64,000 bases of DNA, taken from positions 63,740,159 through 63,804,158 of the forward strand of contig CM049313.1 of NCBI GenBank assembly GCA_026874595.1, written 5' to 3'. This document shows, in pieces, positions 24,100 to 36,977 of this stretch. Source of the DNA: Sipunculus nudus. Taxonomy: Eukaryota > Annelida > Sipuncula > Golfingiida > Sipunculidae. The first letter of the stretch is position 1. Every line of letters begins with the position of its first letter. The position numbers were made by a program, and so were the translations under genes. Below the pieces are notes generated by a model that was not told the DNA's origin, searched no databases, and saw only the letters and a list, made by a program, of their open reading frames with translations.

Positions 24100-24295
24100 T
24101 ATGGACCTGGACAGTCTAGTGGTAACAAGCTCGGTTCTCTGCGCTGATGACCCGGGTTCTGTTCGCGGCGTGGCTATTAGAGCGGGTTGTGGTGGCCTAT
24201 AAAAGGTTTTTGGCTTTCTCTGAATCTTCTGTTTATATCCATCTCTAAAGACACCACCGTCTGTACCCTGGGGAGTGCCTAGAGTTAGTAATTTG
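24100..24295 (+). mobile_element. tRNA-derived SINE-like element
   Basis: The head has an A-box-like ACAGTCTAGTGGTAACAAGC and a B-box-like CCCGGGTTCTGTTCGC about 45 nt apart, with a tail of unrelated sequence (TCTGAATCTTC...CCTGGGGAGTGCC). A real tRNA is unlikely because the stems do not pair. Confidence 0.45.
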
Positions 24296-24899
24296 ACTAT
24301 TTGTTCAATCCATGTAAAATAAATAAGGCTTTTATAAAGTATATTTACGGCAAAATCAATGGTATCTTAAGACCTTGCTCCACATTTATAGTCAATCAAT
24401 GCAAATTAACCGTAGTTGTTTATGGCCCCAGATCTTACCAAACAAAATTGACTAATTATTGGGATGGTCGATTTTTTTTTAGATGAACGCTTAGCAGAAT
24501 ATCAGAAAACGATAATTGCGTTGATGGTTGAATTCTGGCCAGTCACATGCTTATTCTGTGCAAAATTACAGGCTGGAAGACAATAAAACAGAAATTATGC
24601 AATAAAATAATTTTGTATCATATGATTTTGATATGTTCCATATTATTAACACCCCCATGAAAATGTTCGCGTCGTATTGGTGGTAAAACATTTTGTCTTT
24701 ATTACTTTGAGGAATAAGTGCCTTCTATACAGTATACACTCCAATGAACCGCACGTATTACAGGCATAGCATGTTATCTTATTTACATTGCCAACCGGCA
24801 AAACAATACTCAACTCCCTGGTAAACTAATGGTCCATGGGCCATGAAACTCAGCTGAATTTGACATACAGGTGATGTATGTATTATTTATTAATGATTA
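24296..24899. other. No gene seen
   Basis: AT-rich spacer between units 4 and 5. No supported feature. Confidence 0.4.
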
Positions 24900-25180
24900 T
24901 GATCTGGTGAAAAATATTTGTTAAGGGACCTTGAACAATGGGTAGAATGACTTCCAGATGTTCAAATGTCCATAGTTCTTGGAAAATGGGTCACAGCCAC
25001 CTTATCTAAGAGTTTCAAGAAGATTTTACCAGGAACTCCCTAGATGCTAAGTTAGAAGATTCTAAGTGCTGTGTCCATCTGTTTCCTGGGTGCTCAGAAT
25101 GAGAATTTCTGCTCGTAGGTCACATGATAAAGGTTACAATGACCTTATTTCAGGATTCAAAGGAGACTTGCCGAGGATCT
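24900..25180 (-). repeat. AGCTCAGCTGAC-family repeat, reverse copy
   Basis: GGGACCTTGAACAATGGGTAG and AGTTAGAAGATTCTAAG mirror the 3' and 5' parts of the plus-strand copies at 8.1-10.3 kb (GAATCTTCTAACT, GCCCATTGTTCAAGG). Confidence 0.55.
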
Positions 25181-25596
25181 CATCAGATGTTATATATAAT
25201 TTACACAAGGTCTTGTACACAACTCTTTCATAAAAACTGTGTTTTTCATGGAATTTGACATTCTGTTTTTGTATTTTCTGACACTCCGGAGAAAACATCT
25301 TAGAAACTAATTTGTAAACTCGAGGGAAAGCAGGAACAAGTGCATGTCTGTTGTTCAAGTACAGAAGCAGAAAATAGAGGGAGGTATATGATGGCCACCT
25401 GGGTACCTTGTAGTGATGAACTACTTGTAAGAGAGGATGCCGCGGTGGATGACGATACACTGAAACACGCTCGGACAGCAACCTGTGCACTATGTATAAG
25501 GAATAATCAGTCGTAAAACTGTTGCAGACAAATACACCTATCACAACTTACACTACCACCTGGTTAAAATTAATAAATGTTTTACTTGTATATATC

Positions 25597-25778
<182 letters not shown>

Positions 25779-25949
25779 ATGAATGGATGAATGACGGATA
25801 ACCTTGACAGGTCCAGAACAACCCATAGGTTGTCACAACAAACACATTTGAAATTTTGACAACCTGGGTTGTTGTTTCAGGTACACCCATTGGACAACCC
25901 CGTTTTTCGTGACTAGAAGGTTCCAGATCCAACAGTAAAGTTTTGTGCC

Positions 25950-26300
25950 CTGCCTGACTGTCTTGGTGCTCATGATCACATTTATATCCAGTCCCTTGCA
26001 AAATATAGGTCACCATGAACTAATTTAGGGTTTTCACAGAAAATTTGCCAAGAACCTCCTTGGATGTTATGTAAGAAGATTCTAGGCCTAATGGTTACAA
26101 TTTGTACCCTGTCTGACTCATTGGGTCTCAAAATTATGCTTTTGGCCAGTAGCTCGCAGAATATAGGTCACTATGACCTAATTGTAGGTTTTCAAGTTGA
26201 CTTGCCTAGGACCTCCCTGGATGTTCAGTGAAAAGGTTCTAGTTCAAACAGTTTGCGGTGTGTGCCCTGTTAACTTAAAGAATGCTTCATTTGAAGGTCT
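25950..26300 (-). repeat. AGCTCAGCTGAC-family repeat, two reverse partial copies
   Basis: Two units of GCAAAATATAGGTCACxATGA, then GCCxAGxACCTCCxTGGATGTT and a TTCTAG segment, about 180 bp apart. Each is the reverse complement of internal phrases of the 8-10 kb element. Confidence 0.55.
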
Positions 26301-26869
26301 TAAAAATAGAGAAAAAATTCTTAAATTAAAAAAAAAATTGCGCCGCAAGTCTTCAGGAACCGATCAAACAATTTGCATGAAAATAATCATGGCAATCACT
26401 GCATCAATTATTCAGATACTGGAGCTTTTGTATCAAATTTTTATTATTCTGTGGTGCACATAGAGGCTCAATAACTCGGAGAACATCGGTCAGAGTGACC
26501 TAAATTCTGTTGCATCCCCGCACCCCCTCCATCTCTATAAATCCTGAATGCGTCCCTGATCCAGAAAAAAATTCAGTCAAGTTGCACGATGTGACCGCAA
26601 CGACCAGTCGCGGTGTCAGGAGATCAGAGCTCCGGAGAGTGAATGGAACTTTACTGGTTCCCATTCGATTTTAGGTCGTACGTATCAAAATAATAACTCT
26701 GTTTACACAGAACTATATGCTTTATCGAAATAATCGAAATGAGTAGATTCATATGCGCTTAAATCATAAAGCAAGAAAAATCGATCTTTAAAATATGAAT
26801 TTTATTTCTAGTGAACCGGACACTTAACTTGTTTGCATATTGCTTAAAAAGCTGCAATAATCAACGTAA
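26300..26869. other. Spacer and outer border of unit 5
   Basis: No gene recognised. AAGCAAGAAAAATCGATC at 26769 begins the homology with the outer border of unit 3 (16567). Confidence 0.4.
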
Positions 26870-28930
26870 AACAACATTTGGCACATTACTAACAAATTAA
26901 ATATATAGATTAAAATCAATATTACAATATGAGAATATGTTAAGTCTAACAACAACATTTGGTAAATATAGTACATGTCACAATGTAAAGATACATTTTG
27001 TCACCTTATTAACAAGTGACCCAAAAAAAGAAGAAAATAGTGTTCGCCGCATATCGAACATTGTTGTAACAAGTTAACATTGCCTGCAGATAACAATGTA
27101 AAAGTCAGACGGATAAAAATAACATTTGCCATATTGCCAATAAATAACGATATAATGATGTTAAACAATATAAATGTTTTATACGTTGATATCTTTATCA
27201 AGTAACAAAATAAAAAGATAAATTTTATATTTGGCACATTGCTAAAAGGTAACAAGGAAAAGTAACAAGAGAAAGATAATATTTTGCACAACGCTGACCA
27301 TTAACAATAAAAAAGATAAAAACATTATTTGGCACATTGTTCACAATTAACGATAACAAGTAAAATTAATATGATTAAAAAGAAAAATTGGAAAATGCCA
27401 ACATGTCACAATAAAAAAGTTTAAGAATAACATTTGGCACAATGATAACAAATAACAATACAAATAATAAAAACTATATTTGGTATATTGCTAACAAATA
27501 AAAATTAAAGTAACAATAATACGATTAAAAAAATAGCTGGCACAATGCTAACAAGCAACAATTAAAAAGTTGAAAATAATATTTGGCACAATACAAACAA
27601 GGATAAAAAGTAACAATGACATGATTAAAAAATATTTGGCACAATACAAACAAGGATAAAAAGTAACAATGACATGATTAAAAATATTTGGCACAATACT
27701 AACAATTAAAAATAGAATGAAAAAAATAATATTTGGCACAATGATAACAAGTAAAGATAAAAAGAATAAAAAAATAATATTTGGCACAATAATAACAAGT
27801 AACGATAAAAAGAATAAAAAATAATATATTTGGCAAAATGCTAACAAGTAACGATAAAAAAAAACAGAAATAATATTTGGCACAATGCTAACAAGTAACG
27901 ATAAAAAGAATGAAAATAATATTTGGCACAATGCTAACAAGTAACGATAAAAAGATTAAAAATCATATTTGGCACAATGCTAACAAGTAACGATAAAAAG
28001 AATAAAAATAATATTTGGCACAATGATAACAAGTAACGATAAAAAATAATAAAAATAATATTTGGCAAAATGCTAACAAGTAACGATAAAAAGAATAAAA
28101 ATAATATTTGGCCCAATGCTAACAAGTAACGATAAAAAATAATAAAAATAATATTTGGCAAAATGCTAACAAGTAACAATAAAAAGTAACAATAATGAGA
28201 TTAAAAAATAATATTTGACACACTGCTAACAAGTAACAATGAAAAGTAACAATAATATGATAAAAAGGAATATTTGGCACACTGCTAACAAGTTACAATT
28301 TAAAGTAACAATAATATGACTATAAAGAATATTTGGAACACTTTTTTAACAAGTCACAATAAAAAGAATAAAAATAATATTTGGCACATTACTAACGAGT
28401 AACGATAAAAAGAATAAAAATAATATTTGGCACAATGATAACAAGTAACGATAAAAAAAATAAAAATAATATTTTGCACAATGATAACAAGTATTGATTA
28501 ATAAAAATAAAAATAATATTTGGCACAGTGCTAACAAGTAACGATAAAAAGAATAAAAATAATATTTGGCACAATGCTAACAAGTAACGATAAAAAAAAT
28601 AATATTTGGCACAGTGCTTACAAGTAACGATAAAAAGAATAAAAATAACATTTGGCACAGTACTAACAAGTAACGAAAAAAATAGAAATAACATTTTGCA
28701 CAATACTACCATGTAACAATTACAAGAATAAAAATAATATTTGGCATCATACTAAAAGGTAACACTAAAAGCAAAAAAAAATAATGTATTTGGCACAATG
28801 TTAACAAGTAACAATATAATAGATGAAATTAACATTTGGCACGATGATAAGAGGTAACAACAAAATTGTTAAAATAATATTAGGCACAATGCTAACAAGG
28901 AAAGATAATGCTTAAAATAATATTTGAGAT
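26870..28930 (-). repeat. Unit 5: 46-bp minisatellite array (~44 copies)
   Basis: The plus-strand unit is TTTGGCACAATGCTAACAAG followed by TAACGATAAAAAGAATAAAAATAATA, period 46 bp. Copies at about 27700-28660 are nearly identical; the edges are diverged. Its subtype (AACGATAAAAAG) differs from that of unit 6 (CTTTATATTGTTACTAG), so each array has homogenised on its own. Confidence 0.92.
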
Positions 28931-29277
28931 TTATAAATTAATGACAAGGAATAATCAACGGACAAGCTTTAAGATATGCAAGGAATTAAAAAAATATATT
29001 GTCAACTAAATCGTTAGTCTCTGTATTGTAATATTTATAAATAAGGGAAAAATTCTAAATAAAATTTGTACCTCAAAGATCAGCTTAAGTAAAAGAGATA
29101 TAAATATCAATATAAATATATAAAAATTTTATAATTTATGAGAAAATATGCACGACTTTTTCCGGATAAATAATTACACATGGCCATTATCTTCTTGACA
29201 GGTGAAACCAGTTCGTCATAAAACATGCCAAAGTTGTTTTACCGTTTGTATTACTGGTAGAGATGTGATGCGGCCGT
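28931..29277 (-). other. Unit 5: region between array and exon 2
   Basis: AT-rich, with the segment AAACCAGTTCGTCATAAAACATG shared with unit 3. No coding exon supported. Confidence 0.45.
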
Positions 29278-29468
29278 TCACCAACTGGAGACTCTTAACC
29301 ACTTCTTCTGGGTACGGATTTTTTTTTTTATTTTGAACCACTTGGCTGTAGTACTTTCACTTCTGTTAATTCGCATATTTGCGTGCGCGAGCCCGATATT
29401 AGCCCGTTGTGACTGATTTGGCCTGGGCAAGATGGTGCAACCATACGCCTCGTCTGTGATTTTGGAAT
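29278..29468 (-). other. Unit 5: conserved exon 2, open for 63 codons
   Basis: After a TTTTTTTTTCTTACAG acceptor the phase-1 frame reads D-SKITDEAYGCTILPRPNQ... to a TGA at 29278-29280. The 5' part matches unit 3 (ITEEANG) and the rest diverges quickly, as expected if the frame is not under selection. The C-terminal half is basic. No domain is recognised. Confidence 0.4.
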
Positions 29469-29738
29469 CTGTAAGAAAAAAAAAACGCATACCGGTATCA
29501 AAATAAAGGCGGAAAACATTAACGCATTACATTATGACATAGAGTATATTCCCCTGTAATATGGGATAAAATATAGTTTTTTTTTTATTTTCAAGATACG
29601 TAGTTTTTTTCATTATCTTTAGTAATAGCAAACGAATACGTAATAAAATTTACATTCCTTAATATTTAAATACTTTTTTTACTTGTAGTATATTAGAAAA
29701 AAACCCATTTTCACAACACAACAAAATAAAAACTCTAC

Positions 29739-29940
29739 CGTTCTTGCCTCAGTATCTGCTTCTCTGGTATTAGTGGTCCCACAGGGTTGATGTTATATAA
29801 GCGACAGCCAGAGGATTTCAAAGTTTGTCTACAGTTACCTGTGTGCTCTGCTCTTAAACTAGGAAGATTTGGTATACATTCTAGTATGTTGCTCCTGTTG
29901 ACTTGATATTAGCTGTGCTAGTGAAAAACTGGTGTTTGAC
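29739..29940 (-). other. Unit 5: conserved exon 1 region
   Basis: Aligned with unit 3 over its length (TTTCGTCAAACACCAG, CTTCCTAGTTTAAGAGCAGA, ACATCAACCCTGTGGGACC). It ends at GAACG|GTAGAG, at the place where unit 3 has AAAG|GTAAGG. Stops occur in all frames, so it is untranslated or non-coding. Confidence 0.45.
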
Positions 29941-29950
29941 GAAATTAGCT

Positions 29951-30110
29951 GGTATTTATATACCTAATCAGAACGTACGGCGGGAAACATGGCTGACACG
30001 TGATCACATGAAAGTACGTCTCGGCTGAGTGATTTTACAGGAACAAGCTCTGACGTGACCAGATTAACGTTCGTCATGCCCTAATGGTCACATACAGGTA
30101 AACGGTCCTG
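29951..30110 (-). promoter_or_regulatory. Unit 5: conserved promoter-like block
   Basis: On the minus strand: GACGAACGTTAATCTGGTCA, GACGTACTTTCATGTGATCA then CGTGTC, and GGTATATAAATACC. The TATA-like box is identical over 14 nt to that of unit 3. It faces away from the unit 6 block at 33640. Confidence 0.6.
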
Positions 30111-30701
30111 GGACCTATACTATTTGGTGCTAATCTCTAATAAATACTGAAAGCAGTCAAGCCGATTACTCAAGTAAGTCACCATCTGAATTGATTTAGT
30201 ATTAAATAATACAAACCGTCAACAAGAACAAACTGGTCTGTTGTTATATTTGGTTCAATTATTACCTAGTTATAAATGCACGACACACTTACGTGTTCGT
30301 GCGAAATGTGTCATATGTGTGTGGAATTCTATGTTAATCGGCTAATTAATGTCGTAATATCGTGTGATGACACATAAAATAACAGGGATTGAAGATATCA
30401 AATAAGCGGTCTCGTTCCACATGTTTGATATGGCCTGTTTAATATTTGGTCAAGAGGAGCGTGTTCTCTCAAACCATAATTATTTACGTTTTGCTCACAT
30501 GTGTGCTCATTTATTTTTTTAAGGCCGTGCGACCTTCATTAAACCAAATGCTACCAGAAACTATTAATTGGTTATAAAATAAGAAAGTCAGCTTTTAATA
30601 ATAATAGTATTATCCACCCTAAACTAAGGTTCATCTATACTTTTTGGCAGGATTAGTGTAATGGGTATATGTACAATATTCATTATCAACACTGAATTTC
30701 T

Positions 30702-30745
<44 letters not shown>

Positions 30746-30779
30746 CATTTTTTTGATTATAATTATTATTTTTATCATT

Positions 30780-30840
<61 letters not shown>

Positions 30841-30842
30841 TG

Positions 30843-30890
<48 letters not shown>

Positions 30891-31133
30891 GTTTTTTTTA
30901 TTATGATTATTTGTTTGTTTGAAAAATTATTATTTTTCAATTTGATTGTATGTTCTTCGTTTAACGGAGGAACATACCAGAAAGTAATATTTACGAAGAA
31001 AATTAAAGCATAACAGTAGATATAAAAATAAGAAAATATCAGTCATGTTTACTTCTAGTTTCAGTACTGTACACTATCATGTGCAGGTAACAAACTTTTG
31101 TCTTAAATGGTACAAGGTCATTGAACAAGGCTG

Positions 31134-31135
<2 letters not shown>
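30111..31135. other. Spacer between units 5 and 6, first part, with palindromic AAT/ATT tract
   Basis: No gene seen. At 30704-30889 an (ATT)n run, an (AAT)n run (30778-30840) and another (ATT)n run follow each other. The middle run is complementary to both sides and could fold into a long AT hairpin. Confidence 0.7.

Positions 31136-31212
<77 letters not shown>
31136..31212. repeat. (AT)n microsatellite
   Basis: AT dinucleotide run of about 77 bp, directly left of the inverted repeat at 31249-31378. Confidence 0.95.
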
Positions 31213-31216
<4 letters not shown>

Positions 31217-31248
31217 AGTGGTATATAGCCGTGTTAGTCTGAAGTTGA

Positions 31249-31378
31249 AGCGAAGGTAAAGATAAAGAGTGACGCCTTTTAGAGTAACTAGTTTATTCAC
31301 ACATTAATAAACTAGTAATATTATTTATAAACTAGTTAGTCTGTCTAAAACGCGTCACTCTTTATCTTTACCTTCGCT
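31249..31378. mobile_element. Short inverted-repeat (foldback) element in an AT tract
   Basis: Two 35-bp arms (31249-31283 and 31344-31378) are reverse complements with a single mismatch; each outer end is AGCGAAGG/CCTTCGCT. The 60-bp loop has a smaller nested ACTAGTTTATT/AATAAACTAGT palindrome. AT microsatellite lies on both sides, so a target duplication cannot be defined. It may be a MITE or a hairpin left by a larger element. Confidence 0.65.
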
Positions 31379-31489
31379 ATATATATATATCTTTAATATA
31401 TAGATATACACTTTGCACACACATTGCCAGAGGATATGCAATACCCCCTCCCCAGCCTGGCTCAAGGCCCCACCGCCAGCCTCCCCCCC

Positions 31490-31521
<32 letters not shown>

Positions 31522-32119
31522 TTCCGGAAATCCTGGCTACGCTCCTGCCATTAACAAGTCCCACGGCTGTTCTTTTGTTAATCTTCCTCCTGAATATAAA
31601 AATTCGTTGTAGTTAATACTATTGGAGTCAAGACTTTATGTTTATTTTGATAGAACCTAATCTTTCTTTACTTGATTACACGTGTTAAAGTAAGAAAACG
31701 CCTGGAAAAGAATCGAAAATCTCAAATCTTCGATGGTTTGAATATTTATTGATTTTAAAAGATGCAATCAACACCTACCTCTCCGATAATTGCGTTTTTT
31801 TTTTTTGTTTGTTTATCTGTTATGCCTAATCAAAGCATGTATAAATATGCATATGTACCTGTTATAATATATTAAAAAGAAAAAAAACCAGCAAAATACA
31901 AAATTCAGGTTTCCCCTATTTTATTAAGATCTACAAAAAGAATTGATCAGTTAATAAACAAAGTACTCACCTTGCAAGGACATTTATATTAATACACATT
32001 AGACAAAGGGTGACCTGTGGGGTCACCATCTCAGAGGAAGGGGAATTGTCACTGCACATTGCGTACTAAATTTATTTCATGTGTTATAGGGGTTCCCTCC
32101 CCACATTCCCACTTTGTCG
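31379..32119. other. Low-complexity and AT-rich stretch
   Basis: A long C-run with (CA)n at 31484-31520. Otherwise AT-rich with no gene. Confidence 0.5.
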
Positions 32120-32380
32120 GTTCCCTCTCCGAGGGGCGGCGGTTATGTTTTTGCCGGCGTGTGTGAGTTAGCTGTTTGTTTGTTTCTCTGTTAGCAACGT
32201 TGCTTTAAAGTTATTTAAGGATTTTGATTGAATTTTCAGGAGAGCTCGGCAACGATACAGGGAATAATTGTGAATTGATTAAATTTGTGGGGGTGATACA
32301 GATATCTCGATCAGGCATTTCTTTTAGGAGAACTGGTGCATTTCTAGCAATGTTATATGGCGGGTAATGAGCTACCTTGG
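32120..32380 (+). repeat. Dispersed repeat (CTCCGAGG...GTTTGTTTGTTTCTCTGT)
   Basis: Order: TCCCTCTCCGAGG, GGCGGTTATGTTTTTG, GTTTGTTTGTTTCTCTGTTA, AACGTTGCTTTAAAGTTAT, GGATTTTGATTGAATTTTCA. A related but diverged run occurs at 40925-41050 (GAATTAAATGAAATTTTCAG), and the last 25 bases of the window (CCTCCGCCAAGG) look like the start of another. It is widespread-repeat-like and non-coding. Confidence 0.5.
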
Positions 32381-32699
32381 CGAAGTTTGTGGTCTCTGAA
32401 TACTTTTCTAGTTTTAGCTTAAAATACAATAATACAACAGAAAACGAGAGAGGAATATTTGTTACGTAAAAAAGCACTAAATGCCGCTGCCTTACGGTCG
32501 ATTTCGGTGGGGGGGGGGGGGGGGGGGGGAGGGGAGGAAGGAGCAAATCGGACGTGCAGAAAATGAAGATCCCGCACATGGTCTGCCTTGAATGCAATGC
32601 TGTCGAAGTTTAAAGGTCCAAGTTTGTATACTTGTACACGTTTAGCAACTGATAATTGCCACTGACCGTCTCTGCCGGTCCGAGGGAATAAACACACAC

Positions 32700-32756
<57 letters not shown>

Positions 32757-33639
32757 TCAGTATGTTAGTTGTAAACAAACACAAAAGATATATAGGGAGA
32801 CGGAAAGTTGGTTTTATACACAACGGATCTTCATCACACGTTGTTATATATCACAACAAAAAGAGGTTAAAGCGCTATGTGTGGCTGGCAAAAAGAAGTT
32901 TTTCAGACGGGGAGGTTTTTCATTATCATATTTATTCTGATTTTTCTCGAATAGTTAACTGATTCATGGACTGTAGTGTTTATGTGTCTTTATGCACGTA
33001 TGTCCATAAACTACTGCAAACAGTCATGAGGGGGAAGAATTAGTGAGCAAAAGTCATGTACTGGCTGTACCTCCATCTGTAGGACTTTGTGTCTTACATA
33101 TATAAAAGTGCATTAAAATAAACCTTTTTTTATATTTAATCTCTTAGGGGAAATGAATACTGTGGTTGTCTTCTTATCTGCGGTGGTTTCAAATTTTTAA
33201 TGAGCTTCGGCCCTGAACGAATTACAGCCAAAGGGATCAATGCTTCCCGCAGGCGTCGGCTCAGCCCTCTGTGAATGTTCGAACATGCGATATCCGGACA
33301 GAGAAACAGTAGACCTAGATAATAGTGAAATCATCGGTTAATGAAATTTTTTTTGGATAATAAAATATACTACTATAGACCAATGATAAAGTGCGAAAAA
33401 GGAACCCCGCGAAACTTTAAAAAATATAAAAACCGCGAAAATTTAGCCCCGCCGATATAAAGGCTACCACAGTAATGCTTTGAAGCTTTGAGATGATGCT
33501 CGTGGTTTTGGTAGAGACATGCTTTCTCCTATCGCTCTCTTCTGATTAACCTAATTATAGGAAAGAAGGTTTTAGTCTTACAATAGTAGATTTCAGTACA
33601 ATACATTTAAAGGAATGGTGGTATTAAAAATTATTACCT
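32381..33639. other. Spacer between units 5 and 6, second part
   Basis: G-run at 32510-32529 and (AT)n at 32704-32758. No supported gene. Confidence 0.45.
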
Positions 33640-33775
33640 GTTAATGACCGCTCAACCGTAACGAACGCTAATCTGACCAAGTGATTGCCTGTCCTATCGT
33701 ATGCACCGGACCGTGACGGGTTTTCATGTGACGACATGTCGATCCGACAATTACTCTGATTTAGATATATAAATA
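33640..33775 (+). promoter_or_regulatory. Unit 6: conserved promoter-like block
   Basis: CGTAACGAACGCTAATCTGA then CCAAGTG, GTGACGGGTTTTCATGTGAC then GACATGTC, and a TATA-like TAGATATATAAATA (33762-33775). It is the best preserved of the plus-strand copies. Confidence 0.6.
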
Positions 33776-35099
33776 TGTGAGGTAGGTTGCTTAAGTAACG
33801 ACAGCACCAGAAGAGCCCATCAAGTCACCATCAATACAAAGATGCAACAAATAAAATAGTCATTTTAAGAGAAGGCCATGCTCGTCACAGTCAGATATGA
33901 ATTGGGGTTATGATACTGTCAGGAGACGGAGAAATTCGGGAAAATTCAAAACATGTAGGATCATAATCTGAATTTCCATGTTTACCACGTAAAACGGTAG
34001 GTTGTTATATTGTGTGGTTATTTAAAATCTTATATTCACCATGTAAAAAGATCACAAAAAAGAATTATTGTTTAAAATAATTATCTTGTATGCTTGATTT
34101 GCATTTTCGTCTAGCGGTATTAATTGTTATTTTAATATTAATTATATTATACGTGATGTTAGTATCAGTCTCTATATGGGCGAATGAGAAATATCAGATC
34201 ACAAAAAAGGTATATGTAATGTCATTAATTACTATGAGTACCAACGTGAAATAAGGGCCAACAGGAGCGCTTATCACGGGTAACAGTGCCTTTATCAGTG
34301 ATGGTAATGGAATTGACATAAATATCATGACAGTAAAATTAAAAATTCATAATGTGATGAAAAAACCACGTTATTACATACTGAACTGAATTTATTGACC
34401 AATACTGATGAGCCATTTTCGTTACCTTTCAGGTGATGGCGACTTTTGAAACTGACTTTCTGACATTTAATGTTTTGTGAAGAGGCCGAATTGCTACAGA
34501 GCGGACAGCGCCTCACGGGTTCGGGAGCATCATCATACAACCATACCTATCACAAAGGGTGTTTAAGTTGTGTACTATAGAAGTTTGGATTTCAAAGTGT
34601 GCTATGACGATGTTCTGCTGATGCAAGAATAATGTGATTATAGGAATTTTAAAAGCATTTTTCATTTAAAACTTGCAATTCAAAATCATTATGTTATTAA
34701 CTGGAGAAAAAGAAGGCAAATACAGTTCACCTATATGTGTACATATTTTATAGTTATAAAGTTTATTTACACAGTACACACATTATTATTTACACATTAC
34801 TATATTTTAAATTATATTTCATATTTATATTTATTTCCATTATTTATACACAGTTTTTAATATGAAAGGTCATTCTTGTTTCAAGCATCACTTCTTTAGT
34901 ATTGCTAATTTTGACACATTTAATCCAGTATAATCTCGTTTAATTCTTCTGTTGAGATACTCACGTTAATCAATTTTACTTTGTTCTTAACCGTGAAAAT
35001 ACAATCCGCTTCGAATTACGCTTATATATCCGTGTTATACTATAGCAGCCGCTCAAGCATTTATTTGATATAAATATTCACAAAAAAATATTTTTTTAA
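33776..35099 (+). other. Unit 6: exon/intron region, exon 2 broken
   Basis: Homologous to unit 4. A CGTTACCTTTCAG acceptor precedes position 34433. The following GTGATGGCGACTTTTGA stops after five codons in phase 1, where unit 4 stays open. A possible first donor is AAACAT|GTAGGA at about 33953. Read as a decayed or non-coding copy. Confidence 0.45.
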
Positions 35100-36977
35100 C
35101 CAATGTACAAATATTGTATTTAAATTTTGTGATATTACCTCTTATCTCTATGCCAGGGATATATTTAAATCTTTTTATTTCTATAAGGTATCCATGTGCC
35201 AATATTTGTTTTAACCTTTCCTTTTACTATTTATTATCGATGTGCCAAATATTTTTCTTTTTTTACATTTTTTATTATTACTAGTTATCGACTTGCCAAA
35301 TATTGTTTTTAACCTCTATATCGTTACCAGTTATCGATGTGCCAAATATTGATTTTAACCTTTTTAATTGTTACTAGTTATCGATGTGCCAAATATTGAT
35401 TTTAACCTTTTTAATTGTTACTAGTTATCGATGTGCCAAATATTGTTTTTAACCTTTATATTGTTACTAGTTACTGATGTGCCAAATATTGATTTTAACC
35501 TTTAAATTGTTATTAGTTATCGATGTGCCAAATATTGATTTTAACCTTTTTTATTGTTACTAGTTATCGATGTGCCAAATATTGTTTTTAACCTTTAAAT
35601 TGTTACTAGTTATCGATGTGCCAAATATTGATTTTAACGTTTTATTGTTATTGGGTATCGATGTGCCAAATATTGTTTTTAACCTTTTTATTGTTACTAG
35701 CTATCGATGTGCCAAATATTGATTTTAACCTTTATATTGTTACTAGTTATCGATGTGCCAAATATTAATTTTAACCTTTATATTGTTACTAGTTATTTAT
35801 GTGCCAAATATTGATTTTAACCTTTAAATTGTTACTAGTTATCGATGTGCCAAATATTGATTTTAATATTTTTTATTGTTACTAGTTATCGATGTGCCAA
35901 ATATTGATTTTAACCTTTATATTGTTACGAGTTATCGATGTGCCAAATATTGATTTTAACCTTTATATTGTTACTACTTATCGATGTGCCAAATATTGAT
36001 TTTAACCTTTATATTGTTAATACTTATCGATGTGCCAAATATTGATTTTAACCTTTAAATTGTTACTAGTTATCGATGTGCCAAATATTGATTTTAACCT
36101 TTATATTGTTACTAGTTATCGATGTGCCAAATATTGATTTTAACCTTTTTTTGTTACTGGTTATCGATTTGCCAAATATTTTTTTTAACCGTTATATTGT
36201 TACTAGTTATCGATGTGCCAAATATTGATTTTAACCTTTATATTGTTACTAGTTATCGATGTGCCAATATTGATTTTAACCTTTTTTATTGTTTACTGGT
36301 TATCGATTTGCCAATTATTGTTTTAAACCGTTATATTGTTACTAGTTATAGATGTGCCAAATATTGTTTTTTAACTTTATATTGTTACTAGTTATCGATG
36401 TGCAAAATATTGATTTTAACCTTTTTTATTGTTACTAGGTATCGATATGCCAAATATTTTGAAAACTTTTTTATTGTGAACATGTTATCGATGTGCCAAA
36501 TATTGTTTTTAACCTTTATATCGTTACCAGTTATCGATATGCCAAATATTGATTATAACCTTTATATTGTTACTATTTATCGATTTGCCAAATATTGTTT
36601 TTAACCTTTTTTATTGTTACTAGTTATCGATTTGCCAAATATTGGTTTTAACCTTAATATTTTTACCAGTTATCGATGTGCCAAATATTGATTTTAACCT
36701 TTTTAATTGTTACTAGTTATTGATGTGCCAAATATTGTTTTTAACCTTTATATTGTTAATAGTTATCGATGTGCCAAATATTGATTTTACCTTTATATTG
36801 TTACTAGTTATCCATGTGCCGAATATTGATTTTAACCTTTTTTATTGTTACTAGTTATCGATGTGCCAAATATTGTTTTTAACCTTCCTATTGTTACTAG
36901 TTATCGATGTGCCAAATATTGATTTTAACCTTTATATTGTTTCTAGTTATCGATTTGCCAAATATTGATTTTAACCT
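35100..36977 (+). repeat. Unit 6: 46-bp minisatellite array (~40 copies), homogeneous
   Basis: The unit reads GATGTGCCAAATATTGATTT followed by TAACCTTTATATTGTTACTAGTTATC, 46 bp. Copies from about 35330 to 36977 are nearly identical, with variants at ATTG(A/T)TTTTAACC and at CCTTT(A/T)(A/T)ATTG; the 5' edge is diverged. It ends sharply at 36977 in unique sequence (ACGGCCTCTG). Confidence 0.95.

Noticed and set aside
26870-28930. Long hydrophobic open frames (ILFLFFLSLLV..., LALCQILF...) in the minisatellite arrays at 16.6-18.2, 26.9-28.9 and 35.1-37.0 kb
   Set aside because: They arise because the 46-bp repeat has few stops. The period is not a multiple of three, so the peptide cycles through frames. 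There is no start or splice context, and indels break them.
30686-31013. Open frames of poly-Ile and poly-Asn
   Set aside because: They are translations of the AAT/ATT microsatellite.
35100-36977. CRISPR-like array of direct repeats
   Set aside because: The repeats are contiguous 46-bp units with no unique spacers, and the context is eukaryotic with spliced genes. It is a minisatellite.
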